Below are positions 35,714-43,078 of a stretch of DNA of 64,000 nt, piece after piece. The notes under the pieces were generated by a model. It was not told the DNA's origin and ran no database searches. It saw only the letters and a program-made list of their open reading frames with translations. Position 1 is the first letter of the stretch, and every line of letters begins with the position of its first letter. Both the position numbers and the translations under genes were made by a program. This DNA comes from an uncultured Bacteroidia bacterium (GTDB taxonomy: Bacteria; Bacteroidota; Bacteroidia; Bacteroidales; UBA932): positions 62,001 through 126,000 of the forward strand of contig CACYGI010000005.1 in the NCBI GenBank assembly GCA_902773925.1. Reading direction: 5' to 3'.

Positions 35714-36136
35714 ATGTCTAAATTTGCACTCCAAAATATTGAAGCAGTTCGGGGAAATCAGACATTTGAGAAACTGGTTGTCGATGGCATCGCACCATTC
35801 GATACATTCGAGAATAAATTGGAGAGTAAGTACTTAAAAAACCTGCATAAGATCTATTTTTACATGGAAGAAGTAGCAAAAAATAGGTCTTTGCCTAATA
35901 CTAAGTTCAAAGATATAACTCCAAAAAAGGAAATCGTAAAGGAGTATGAGTTCAAAGATGGCGACTTACGAGTATATGGTATTTCAAAATTTGGAGGAAA
36001 GATCATTATAATAGGCGGGTATAAGAATCAACAGAAAAAAGACTATAGAAGATTTCGGTCCCTCAAGGAACAATATTTGAAACAAGAGTCCCAAAACACT
36101 AAATGCAATGAAAAGAGAAGAACTCCTAAAAAGTGA
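35714..36136 (+). CDS. RelE/HigB-like toxin
   Basis: A 140-aa protein with a RelE/HigB (phage Gp49-like) core near the end: EYEFKDGDLRVYGISKFGG, KIIIIGGYKNQQKKDYRRF, SLKEQYLKQ. Such toxins are ribosome-dependent mRNA interferases. It precedes and overlaps by 29 nt an XRE-type gene, the toxin-first order of HigBA modules. The N-terminal ~70 residues are longer than in minimal HigB. Its sequence is AT-rich compared with the chromosome block, in keeping with a transferred island. Confidence 0.75.
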   Translation: MSKFALQNIEAVRGNQTFEKLVVDGIAPFDTFENKLESKYLKNLHKIYFYMEEVAKNRSLPNTKFKDITPKKEIVKEYEFKDGDLRVYGISKFGGKIIIIGGYKNQQKKDYRRFRSLKEQYLKQESQNTKCNEKRRTPKK

Positions 36137-36410
36137 AGGTTACTGGATTGCCAAACTCCAAACAGACCTTTATAGAGAACTGATCTCCTTCATGGAAAAA
36201 ACCGACAAAAACAGTTCTCAACTCGCGAGTTATCTTGGCTGCAGTAAAGGTTATATTTCTCAGCTTCTCAACGGTAACTTTGACCACAAGATAAGCAAGC
36301 TTGTTAAGCTTTCTCTCGCTATTGGGAAAGTCCCTATTCTTGAGTATAAGAACATTTCTGATTATATCCTCGAGAATGACGAGACTTTTTCTTCCGTACA
36401 GATTTTATAA
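36108..36410 (+). CDS. XRE-family antitoxin
   Basis: A 100-aa protein with a helix-turn-helix of the XRE type: KNSSQLASYLGCSKGYISQL, then LNGNFDHKISKLVKLSLAIG. It would bind and neutralise the RelE/HigB-like toxin and repress the shared promoter. It overlaps the toxin gene by 29 nt. The prophage end begins about 12-15 nt after its stop, so the phage inserted just downstream without breaking the module. Confidence 0.8.
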   Translation: MKREELLKSEGYWIAKLQTDLYRELISFMEKTDKNSSQLASYLGCSKGYISQLLNGNFDHKISKLVKLSLAIGKVPILEYKNISDYILENDETFSSVQIL

Positions 36411-36421
36411 TCAGCAAAACA

Positions 36422-36482
36422 AAATGTGCTTATTATAAAATCGAAATGTGATTCTTGTCGTAAAAATCGAAATGTGATTTTT
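36422..36482. repeat. Right-end repeats of the Mu-like prophage (transposase-binding sites)
   Basis: AAATGTG occurs three times, at 36422-36428, 36444-36450 and 36470-36476. The last two sit in a longer direct repeat, AAAATCGAAATGTGATT (36438-36454 and 36464-36480). Spacings of 22 and 26 nt match the layout of the R1-R3 MuA sites in Mu. The most likely phage terminus is the TG at 36425-36426 or close to it, as Mu-type ends begin 5'-TG. The 5-bp host duplication cannot be checked, as the other end is outside the window. Confidence 0.6.
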
Positions 36483-36501
36483 ATTACGCACACACAATTA
36501 A

Positions 36502-36533
36502 AGCAGCCATCAATAACTTGATTGATGGCTGCT
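36502..36533 (-). terminator. Terminator of the prophage late operon
   Basis: A perfect 13-bp stem (AGCAGCCATCAAT at 36502-36514 and its complement at 36521-36533) with a 6-nt loop is followed on the minus strand by TTTAATTG. It lies just after the last fibre gene and before the terminal repeats. Confidence 0.7.
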
Positions 36534-36546
36534 CGTGTTGATGGCT

Positions 36547-38232
36547 TTACGCTGGTAGTGATGATTCCACTCGCCTAAGAATATCCTGCAATGAAGAAGC
36601 CGAAGATGGATTAGTCCCATCGTATCCGCCAATACCTATAATGTAAATATCTCCGTTCTGCATTACCTCGATTGCGTTTTTACGGTCATTAGTACCTGTA
36701 CCGATACCTACCGAGTGGATAGTGTTGCCTGCGTTGCCAAAGGTCGCGTTTGCTTTGTTGGACTTATTGTACTGTCCTTGTGCGTGTTCTGACTCATTTT
36801 TGGCTTCTGTATAGTTTCCTTCAGCATGAGAGCTATTCCCTTGTGCAAAAGTTTTCTTGCCTTCTGAATGAGAGGCAAGACCGGCCGCCACGCTGGCATT
36901 GCCCTCTGCGTGGGAATATGCAGCATGAGTGGTTATGGAACCTGCCGATTTCGTGTTGGATGTGTAAGATTCTGCCGCACAGTTGAATCCTTCGGTATGA
37001 GATGCACTGCCTCGTGCATAAGATGCGTTTCCTTCGGCATGGGAATATACACCAGCGGCCTCGGATGCAGCCCCTTCAGAATGTGAGTATAATCCTGAAG
37101 ATTGTGTTTCTTTGCCCTCTGCATGCGAATTGTCACCATTAGCTACAGTTTTATATCCTTCTGCGACACTATGAGCACCCGCCGCAGAAGAGCTACTACC
37201 ACCCAAGACGGCACTACCATCTCCAGAACCCTTAGCCCAGATATTTATCTTTGAAGCGACAGCAGAGGAAAGGTCACTCTCGGGTATTCCACTTGAAGGT
37301 TTCTCGTATTTAGCCGCTAATAGTGTCGTGAGGTCTGCGGTGGTCGTGTAATCCGCAAGGGCGGTATTAAGGGTAGAAGTCGTAACATAGCCCGACAGGT
37401 CAATCGAGGTGTCACCAATCTTCACCCATCCTGTCTCAACGTCAGGATACACATACTCCTCGTACTTATCCGCACCACTCCCGGTAGGGCCGATGAGATA
37501 CAGGACATTGCTCTGTGGTTTGGTAACATCGGAAGTGTTCGCCGCTACCTCGTAATGGAACTGCTGAATCGCCCTAATGAGGGCCGCAACCTCCGCCTTC
37601 GTGTAGGTGTCTTCCTTGAGGTAGTAGTTCGTAAGATCATCTACCGACTTGGTGATGAAATTTGAAACATCAGGGATAACCCCTTGTGCCAAGTCGGTCG
37701 AAGGGATACCCGATTCAGGTCTCTCGTAAGGCATATATCCAAGTGCATTTTCGATGCTTGGCCTTGTAACTTTAGCCTCCAGTGAAGTGAGCCACTCCTG
37801 TTCCGTTCCGACAAATCCATGTCGGCAGGCTGTCTTATATGCACTCTCTCCAGGCACGCCGCCGTTTATTTCACTAACCAAATCTATAGTCTCAATACCC
37901 AGAGCGCCATCATCAGATTCTTCATTTTCCTGCCAGCTGTGAGGTACAAGTTGAAATGCCTCTTTTGTATCGAGTGTCAGCAGGCCCTCACGGCCTCTTT
38001 CTTCTACGAGCGTCAAAACGTATAGTCCCGTATATTTCTGTTTGCGGCCAAGAAAAGAGTATTCAATGGTATTACCATTTATTGCATAGTCATCAACAAT
38101 GATAACCATCTCTGAGCAAGTCATGGTTAACCGCAGATTCCTTCCTTCCAAATCATATGCTTCGCCGGTGGGTTTGTTTTTTATCCGCCAACGTACGACA
38201 AGATCATTGCCTATTCTTTTTTTTCGTACCAT
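36547..38232 (-). CDS. Phage tail fibre with BppU-like N-terminus and YadA-like beta-roll
   Basis: A 561-aa protein, last gene of the late block. Residues 1-105 look like the BppU-type baseplate-binding domain (LVVRWRIKNKPTGEAYDLEG). A short GVPGES collagen-like piece and a helical stalk follow. Residues about 345-485 consist of repeated units of the form SHAEGxxTxASGxYSHAEG, the left-handed parallel beta-roll of YadA/Hia adhesin heads. The end (ILRRVESSLPA) is a short coil. It probably forms a trimer that binds host surface polysaccharide or protein. The repeats make it prone to variation. Confidence 0.75.
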   Translation of the reverse strand: MVRKKRIGNDLVVRWRIKNKPTGEAYDLEGRNLRLTMTCSEMVIIVDDYAINGNTIEYSFLGRKQKYTGLYVLTLVEERGREGLLTLDTKEAFQLVPHSWQENEESDDGALGIETIDLVSEINGGVPGESAYKTACRHGFVGTEQEWLTSLEAKVTRPSIENALGYMPYERPESGIPSTDLAQGVIPDVSNFITKSVDDLTNYYLKEDTYTKAEVAALIRAIQQFHYEVAANTSDVTKPQSNVLYLIGPTGSGADKYEEYVYPDVETGWVKIGDTSIDLSGYVTTSTLNTALADYTTTADLTTLLAAKYEKPSSGIPESDLSSAVASKINIWAKGSGDGSAVLGGSSSSAAGAHSVAEGYKTVANGDNSHAEGKETQSSGLYSHSEGAASEAAGVYSHAEGNASYARGSASHTEGFNCAAESYTSNTKSAGSITTHAAYSHAEGNASVAAGLASHSEGKKTFAQGNSSHAEGNYTEAKNESEHAQGQYNKSNKANATFGNAGNTIHSVGIGTGTNDRKNAIEVMQNGDIYIIGIGGYDGTNPSSASSLQDILRRVESSLPA

Positions 38233-38300
38233 AACACTTGATTAAATTATCTTAAAACGGATTTTAAATGATCTTTAAAGGGCACGAGAATTACCCTGTC

Positions 38301-38735
38301 TCATTTCTTTAGACTGAAAACTTGCCCTCGCTGCTGCCCGGCGTTATTATACAATCCTACATGCAACCAGTGTGAGCCAGTCCTGCCGCCGCTCTCGTCA
38401 ATCATCTGGTCGAACTTGATCCGGTTATCCCTGGCCCACTTGAGGGCGAAGGCAATGAACTCGTCCACCTTGCCGTTGACCGGAGACAAGTCAGCAGCAT
38501 AACCCCGAAGGTGCGCCGAGGTTGATGAGCCGCCTACGGCCCTGTTCAGGCTCTCGCAACGATAGCCGCTGCTGACCACGATACCACTGCCCCAGGCCTG
38601 CCTAAGCGGATCAAGAATGCGTTCTGTCAAGATGCGCAAGTGCTCAACCTCAGCGAAATCGGGTGTATTATCAATTCTCAGCGTGGCTGCTTTATGACTA
38701 TGTATCAATTCTTTTAAGTGGAAGTACTTCGACAT
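38301..38735 (-). CDS. Peptidase M15 family endolysin
   Basis: A 144-aa M15 (D,D-carboxypeptidase/L-alanyl-D-glutamate type) peptidase. Metal and catalytic motifs are seen in SSGYRCESLN, STSAHLRGYAADLS (H-x6-D) and SHWLHVGLY (H). No signal peptide or cell-wall binding domain is visible, so release needs a holin or similar pore. ATG 38735 is used, giving a start at SKYFHLKELI; upstream residues from 38777 overlap the previous gene and are not conserved in type. It lies between structural accessory genes and the final tail fibre. Confidence 0.85.
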   Translation of the reverse strand: MSKYFHLKELIHSHKAATLRIDNTPDFAEVEHLRILTERILDPLRQAWGSGIVVSSGYRCESLNRAVGGSSTSAHLRGYAADLSPVNGKVDEFIAFALKWARDNRIKFDQMIDESGGRTGSHWLHVGLYNNAGQQRGQVFSLKK

Positions 38736-38742
38736 AATGCGA

Positions 38743-39042
38743 CTATTCTTTGAGCTCGGTTTCAATATTTGTAACAACTTCTTCTACGCAAGAAGCAACG
38801 CTGGCCACTTCGCTTCCACCGGCATCATGGATGTTATAGCGCATCGAATCTGAACCACCGGGACGATAAGCCGTCACACTACACAATTGACGACCATCTG
38901 GAGCAAAAACGGAAGCGGAGAGCTGCATGAGCACCTTCTCTTTGTTTGTTGTAAATGTACCGGAGACTTTAAACTTGTTTGTTGCGGTTTTTTCAAACTG
39001 GCCGCTAAATGCACTTGCGGCAATGGTTTTAATTACGTTCAT
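38743..39042 (-). CDS. Phage hypothetical protein (99 aa)
   Basis: A 99-aa protein, not recognised. The pattern is beta-rich (NKFKVSGTFTTNKEKVLMQL) with a C-terminal helix (EEVVTNIETELKE). It is encoded between another small phage gene and the endolysin, all in one direction. It may be a tail-fibre or baseplate accessory. No membrane segment is seen, so it is unlikely to be the holin. Confidence 0.6.
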   Translation of the reverse strand: MNVIKTIAASAFSGQFEKTATNKFKVSGTFTTNKEKVLMQLSASVFAPDGRQLCSVTAYRPGGSDSMRYNIHDAGGSEVASVASCVEEVVTNIETELKE

Positions 39043-39065
39043 ACTATAGTTGTTTTAGTGTGTTA

Positions 39066-39524
39066 TTATTCACTGGGTGCTTCCCATAAGATGTTCTCCA
39101 GAATTATTTCTACTTCTCCCGAAAGTGCATCTACCGTTCTGCCACCAATTGTAACTGCTTTGTTTTCCTGCTGAAGTAAGCGCCATTGTTCGTAAGGAAT
39201 GGCTTTTATTCCATCCAGGCGAACATCTTCGTTATCCAAAGCTTCATGCATGGCAACATATCTTTTCAGTTTATCCTCTGCCGCCTCAAGCTCTGCACTC
39301 GGACCATCCTGTCTCAATTTGGCAAGTTTGGCATCGAAAGCTGGTCCGTCCTCTATGCCGGCTTCTTTAACAAGAGCCTGTTCGGCCATCATAAGATCTG
39401 TTAATGCCTTTTTCAGCGCTTTACGAAAGAGAAAAATCTGAAAAGCATGGTCGCTTGAAACAGAATGCGTAGTAATAGTCATCACTCCATTGGAGACTAA
39501 AACCATAATGTCTTTATTCTTCAT
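39066..39524 (-). CDS. Phage hypothetical protein (152 aa)
   Basis: A 152-aa protein of unknown role. After a beta-type N-terminus (MVLVSNGVMTITTHSVS) it has a helical, charged region (KKALTDLMMAEQALVKEAGIE and AELEAAEDKLKRYVAMHEAL) that could form a coiled coil. The C-terminal strand pair IGGRTVDALSGEVEIILENI resembles tail accessory proteins. It is followed by the 99-aa gene after 23 nt and preceded closely by a structural gene, in the same direction. Confidence 0.6.
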   Translation of the reverse strand: MKNKDIMVLVSNGVMTITTHSVSSDHAFQIFLFRKALKKALTDLMMAEQALVKEAGIEDGPAFDAKLAKLRQDGPSAELEAAEDKLKRYVAMHEALDNEDVRLDGIKAIPYEQWRLLQQENKAVTIGGRTVDALSGEVEIILENILWEAPSE

Positions 39525-39531
39525 TGTTTTG

Positions 39532-40821
39532 TTATTGTTGATATGTTACTGTTAGAATTCTTTGATCAATCGTTCTCCAGGTATACTCCCTGGTTCCGCT
39601 GTACATTAGAGCACCCCCGATCGTTAGTGAACCACTATCGATGCGGGACGGGGAAGTGGAAGAATTGTTGCTCCATATATTCGAAAGAGAATAAATGAGA
39701 TCGATATATCCACCGGGTGCCACTGATACCTGTTGTCCCGATGATGGGGATATAAGTTGTGCCGTGGTTTGCGTTCTATCTATGCTGACATTGCCCGTAT
39801 TGTCCACTACATTGCCCGTAACCCTTGCCACCAAAGTAAATTTTTCATTAAAACCTCCAGTAATGCGTATGGTATTGGGCCCATTATTGTATAAACGCAT
39901 TACAATGAACAATGAATTACTTCCTGTTGTGATAGAAATAGCAGGATTATCACCAACCGAGGCGGCTAAGCCTAAACGTGCCTGGACATAGTTCTCAAAA
40001 CCTCCAACTTCCAGCGGAACCCTTGCCGGATAGCGAGAATCATTGAATACCGGCAGGTAATATGTGTGCCCTTCTTCAACAACGCGGGCACAATATATGG
40101 CGGTATATGTGCCTTCCTGCAGCACAAGGCCGTCAAGCGGGATGATGAACATATCATTGTCCCGCTGAGGCAGGATCGCCAGCGGAGCCCTTGCCCATAC
40201 TGAATCCACATAATTGCCGTTATTGTTAAATATGATTAATCCAAGGTGCGTTGTTGTTCCATCTGCCAACAATTCATGATAAGCTCCGCCATCCCAAAAG
40301 CCAAGCTCTTCTGCGGTAATGCAGTAGGCCAGCCTATCTGAGGGGACCGCCGGACTGCTGGAGGATATTCCGCTTGCTGATGAAAAAGCTTTGTTCGCCA
40401 AAGCGCCTGAAGCCATCAATAGATAGAATAATGCAGGTTGCGAGTCACCACTGATTATGTCGAGTTCCAGCGACTCTCCGTTAGCCTGCATAAACGGGCA
40501 TGGTGCCGCATTATAGTAACGATGAAAGTCGAGTTCTCTATTGTACGGATTACGTGCACCATTGTATGTCCATGTCAGTTCCATCGTGCGAAGGTTAGAT
40601 CGAATGCTTGTAGCTATTGCATGCAATCCGTAGCGAGCATTCAGGATCAATGCATCTGACAGCTGCTCATCTCCTGTAAGGGAGAGCGGCTTATACTTTG
40701 CGAATATGTTAATATTGGCAGACTGGCACAGAACCCCCAGGTTTCGGGAATTTACACCCAGCGCAGAACATATTTCCTCTATGAGCAGTGGTGCCAAAAG
40801 TAATCCATTGTTCAGACTCAT
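39532..40821 (-). CDS. Phage structural protein (429 aa), probable tail/fibre component
   Basis: A 429-aa protein, not assigned to a named family. It starts SLNNGLLLAPLLIEEICSAL, a helical cap seen in some Bacteroidales phage tail proteins, and the rest is beta-rich with many serine, asparagine and glycine residues (GNVSIDRTQTTAQLISPSSG). It lies 1 nt after the S74 fibre stop. The position between two fibre genes points to a baseplate or fibre-linked role. ATG 40821 is chosen over 40848, which would overlap the previous gene. Confidence 0.6.
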   Translation of the reverse strand: MSLNNGLLLAPLLIEEICSALGVNSRNLGVLCQSANINIFAKYKPLSLTGDEQLSDALILNARYGLHAIATSIRSNLRTMELTWTYNGARNPYNRELDFHRYYNAAPCPFMQANGESLELDIISGDSQPALFYLLMASGALANKAFSSASGISSSSPAVPSDRLAYCITAEELGFWDGGAYHELLADGTTTHLGLIIFNNNGNYVDSVWARAPLAILPQRDNDMFIIPLDGLVLQEGTYTAIYCARVVEEGHTYYLPVFNDSRYPARVPLEVGGFENYVQARLGLAASVGDNPAISITTGSNSLFIVMRLYNNGPNTIRITGGFNEKFTLVARVTGNVVDNTGNVSIDRTQTTAQLISPSSGQQVSVAPGGYIDLIYSLSNIWSNNSSTSPSRIDSGSLTIGGALMYSGTREYTWRTIDQRILTVTYQQ

Positions 40822-40822
40822 A

Positions 40823-43078
40823 TCAGATCCTCCCCAGCCTCGATTCAAGCGCTTTTATTCGTTCCATGAGCAGTTGCCAGCCTCGCACCAAGTATGGAAC
40901 TACGGCAGTATAGTCGATGGCATCATATTCTCCCCAAATCTTTCGACTTGCATTGGGAACGATTGCCTTGAACTCATCAGCTATGAATCCCTGCCCTTGC
41001 CCCATAAGTCCGCCGAGCGCTCCGGCTATGTCATTCCATTCGAAAGCGACAGGACGCAGGGCATTTAGTGTCGTCAGGGCATCATAATCGGTCAATTCCC
41101 TCAGATTGCGCTTGAGCCTTCTGTCAGAAGCGGAACCCGCAGTGACATTGCCAGCAGCCGTTATATTCCCTGCCACCATGATATTGCCGGAAAATGAACC
41201 ATCCACACCGTATATATATGACCAGGGATTAGTTGATACGCCAAGGCTTCGGCCTGCTGCTGCAGGGACAATCGAGTGCGTGAAGGCAAATTCCGATGAC
41301 AGCGTAAACTGGATATAGTTGTTATCCGTTGCTCCGAAATAGATATACCTATCGCCCGTTGAATCCCCATAGCGGCCGACCTTTACATACGATGCGGCCA
41401 TAATGTAATCGCACCACATATAACTGTCCAGGGCGCCGTGTAATGGGTGAGCCACCTGGGTAAAGTTACCACTTGTAAGGACATAGGTAGCTCCCCAATT
41501 AGGGTAGATATTTCCGTTGATGTATAGATCTCCGTTCTTTCGCAACATCATCATCGGCTGGAGGTAATTGCCGTTCACGGCATCGGCCACCTCGTAGCCT
41601 ATGCCGAATCCGTAACTGTAATTTGCGCCGCCACGGATATGTCCGACACAGATGTTTGTACGCAGATCGCCAAGATCCGGATCGCTGCCGTAAGGAAAGC
41701 AAATGGAGTTGCGGATGGCCGTATTGCCCCAGGCTGTACCGCCGTGCCACGTGCCGTCAGCCCACCAGCGGTTGTATATCCGCGTGTAGTACGCAGCCCA
41801 GTAATCGGACGAACTTGAATCGACCGTAGCCCGAATCTCCAGATTTCCGTCCGTGAAGGTCTTTTTGCCCGTTACGGTCTGGTCCGTTGCAAGCGTCATA
41901 TAGCCGGAGAGCGACGCTGGGGTAAGGTAGTCTGAATGCTGGTGGCCGCTGTCAACCAGATTGCCATAAGCATCAAGGGCGGCGAAGTGACCGCTCGTCG
42001 CCGAGACCACCTTGTCCGCTTTGCCGGATATGTCCTGATGAGAAGTGATATAATCAGAGTGCTGGTGGCCACTGTCAACTAGGTTGCCGTTAGCATCGAG
42101 TGCTGCGAAGTGACCGCTCGTCGCCGAGGCCACCTTGTCGGCTTTACCGGATATATCCTGGTGAGAAGTGATATAATCAGAGTGCTGGTACCCGCTGTCA
42201 ACCAGATTGCCGTTAGCATCGAGAGCGGCGAAATGGCCGCTCGTAGGCGATGTGACCTTATCCGCCTTACCCGATATATCCTGATGAGCGGTAAGATATG
42301 TCGATGATATGGTCCTTCCGAGGCCGTCCTTCGTGGCATATCCGGCAGAGGTGGCATAATCGGCCATGGTGGCTGAAGCCGCTACCGCTGCGTAACTAAC
42401 CCTAAGGGCAGATGCGTCCATCCAAGACGGTATGCCCGATGGCCCTGATGACGAAAGAATCTGCCCGGCACTTCCAGATGAAACCGGAGCATAGAAAGAT
42501 AAACTTCCGGACGAAATCGGCGATGACCCGTTTAATGATATGTGGATATTGTCGGTGGATATGGTCCGGTTCTCCCAATGACTTGTGAGAGAATTATATA
42601 CCAAAACATGACCGTTTGCCAGATTCTCATCCAGATCAACATCCAACAATGAAGCGATGCTTCCTCCCTGGTTGTAGCTGTTGTCGGCCACCCCACCTGC
42701 AACAATATTGCGCAGTGAGCAGAAAGTTATATCTGACACAAGTACAGTGGATGCATTCTCTGTTCCCGGATTTAGAATCCGGAGGGATAAATGCCGGAGT
42801 ATTTCCGATATATTTTTTATCTCCTCGCTTTGGCCCTCATTCGCCGGAGATTGTATGATGTAATGATCATACAGCGCTTTGATTCCGGCAATCGCAGAAT
42901 TGGAATCCAATATTTCTTCGAAATATCTGTTCATTCCATCTTTAATTGCTGTTTGAGCGGCCGAGGAGGCGTTCTTATTAGCAGCTATGGCTGTGTAGTA
43001 TCCACCCGTTTCGCGCAAATGTTTACTGCGCGGTCTGGCTGCTACTACAGTTGTTTTATTATGAAATGTTTTACTCAT
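40823..43078 (-). CDS. Phage tail fibre with S74 intramolecular chaperone
   Basis: A 751-aa fibre protein. The end (about residues 640-751) is a peptidase S74 chaperone domain: ASDRRLKRNLREL, then ALRPVAFEWND, GFIADEFKAIVPNAS and a final coiled coil LLMERIKALESRL. This domain helps the trimer fold and then cuts itself off before a Ser-Asp pair, visible in SASDRRLK. The shaft contains a 41-residue unit (TSGHFAALDANGNLVDSG, YQHSDYITSHQDISGKAD) repeated nearly three times between about 41910 and 42290. The start at 43078 overlaps the previous gene's stop. Confidence 0.88.
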   Translation of the reverse strand: MSKTFHNKTTVVAARPRSKHLRETGGYYTAIAANKNASSAAQTAIKDGMNRYFEEILDSNSAIAGIKALYDHYIIQSPANEGQSEEIKNISEILRHLSLRILNPGTENASTVLVSDITFCSLRNIVAGGVADNSYNQGGSIASLLDVDLDENLANGHVLVYNSLTSHWENRTISTDNIHISLNGSSPISSGSLSFYAPVSSGSAGQILSSSGPSGIPSWMDASALRVSYAAVAASATMADYATSAGYATKDGLGRTISSTYLTAHQDISGKADKVTSPTSGHFAALDANGNLVDSGYQHSDYITSHQDISGKADKVASATSGHFAALDANGNLVDSGHQHSDYITSHQDISGKADKVVSATSGHFAALDAYGNLVDSGHQHSDYLTPASLSGYMTLATDQTVTGKKTFTDGNLEIRATVDSSSSDYWAAYYTRIYNRWWADGTWHGGTAWGNTAIRNSICFPYGSDPDLGDLRTNICVGHIRGGANYSYGFGIGYEVADAVNGNYLQPMMMLRKNGDLYINGNIYPNWGATYVLTSGNFTQVAHPLHGALDSYMWCDYIMAASYVKVGRYGDSTGDRYIYFGATDNNYIQFTLSSEFAFTHSIVPAAAGRSLGVSTNPWSYIYGVDGSFSGNIMVAGNITAAGNVTAGSASDRRLKRNLRELTDYDALTTLNALRPVAFEWNDIAGALGGLMGQGQGFIADEFKAIVPNASRKIWGEYDAIDYTAVVPYLVRGWQLLMERIKALESRLGRI
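41910..42290 (-). repeat. 123-bp tandem repeats inside the S74 fibre gene
   Basis: Two full copies and a partial third copy of a 123-bp unit encode the 41-residue shaft repeat. The copies differ at only a few bases, so they are recent or under homogenisation. Copy-number change would alter fibre length in frame. Confidence 0.7.

Noticed and set aside
36750..37140. Repetitive DNA considered as a CRISPR array
   Set aside because: The repeats are codons of the YadA-like SHAEG units in an open frame, vary in sequence and have no regular spacers; no cas genes are present.
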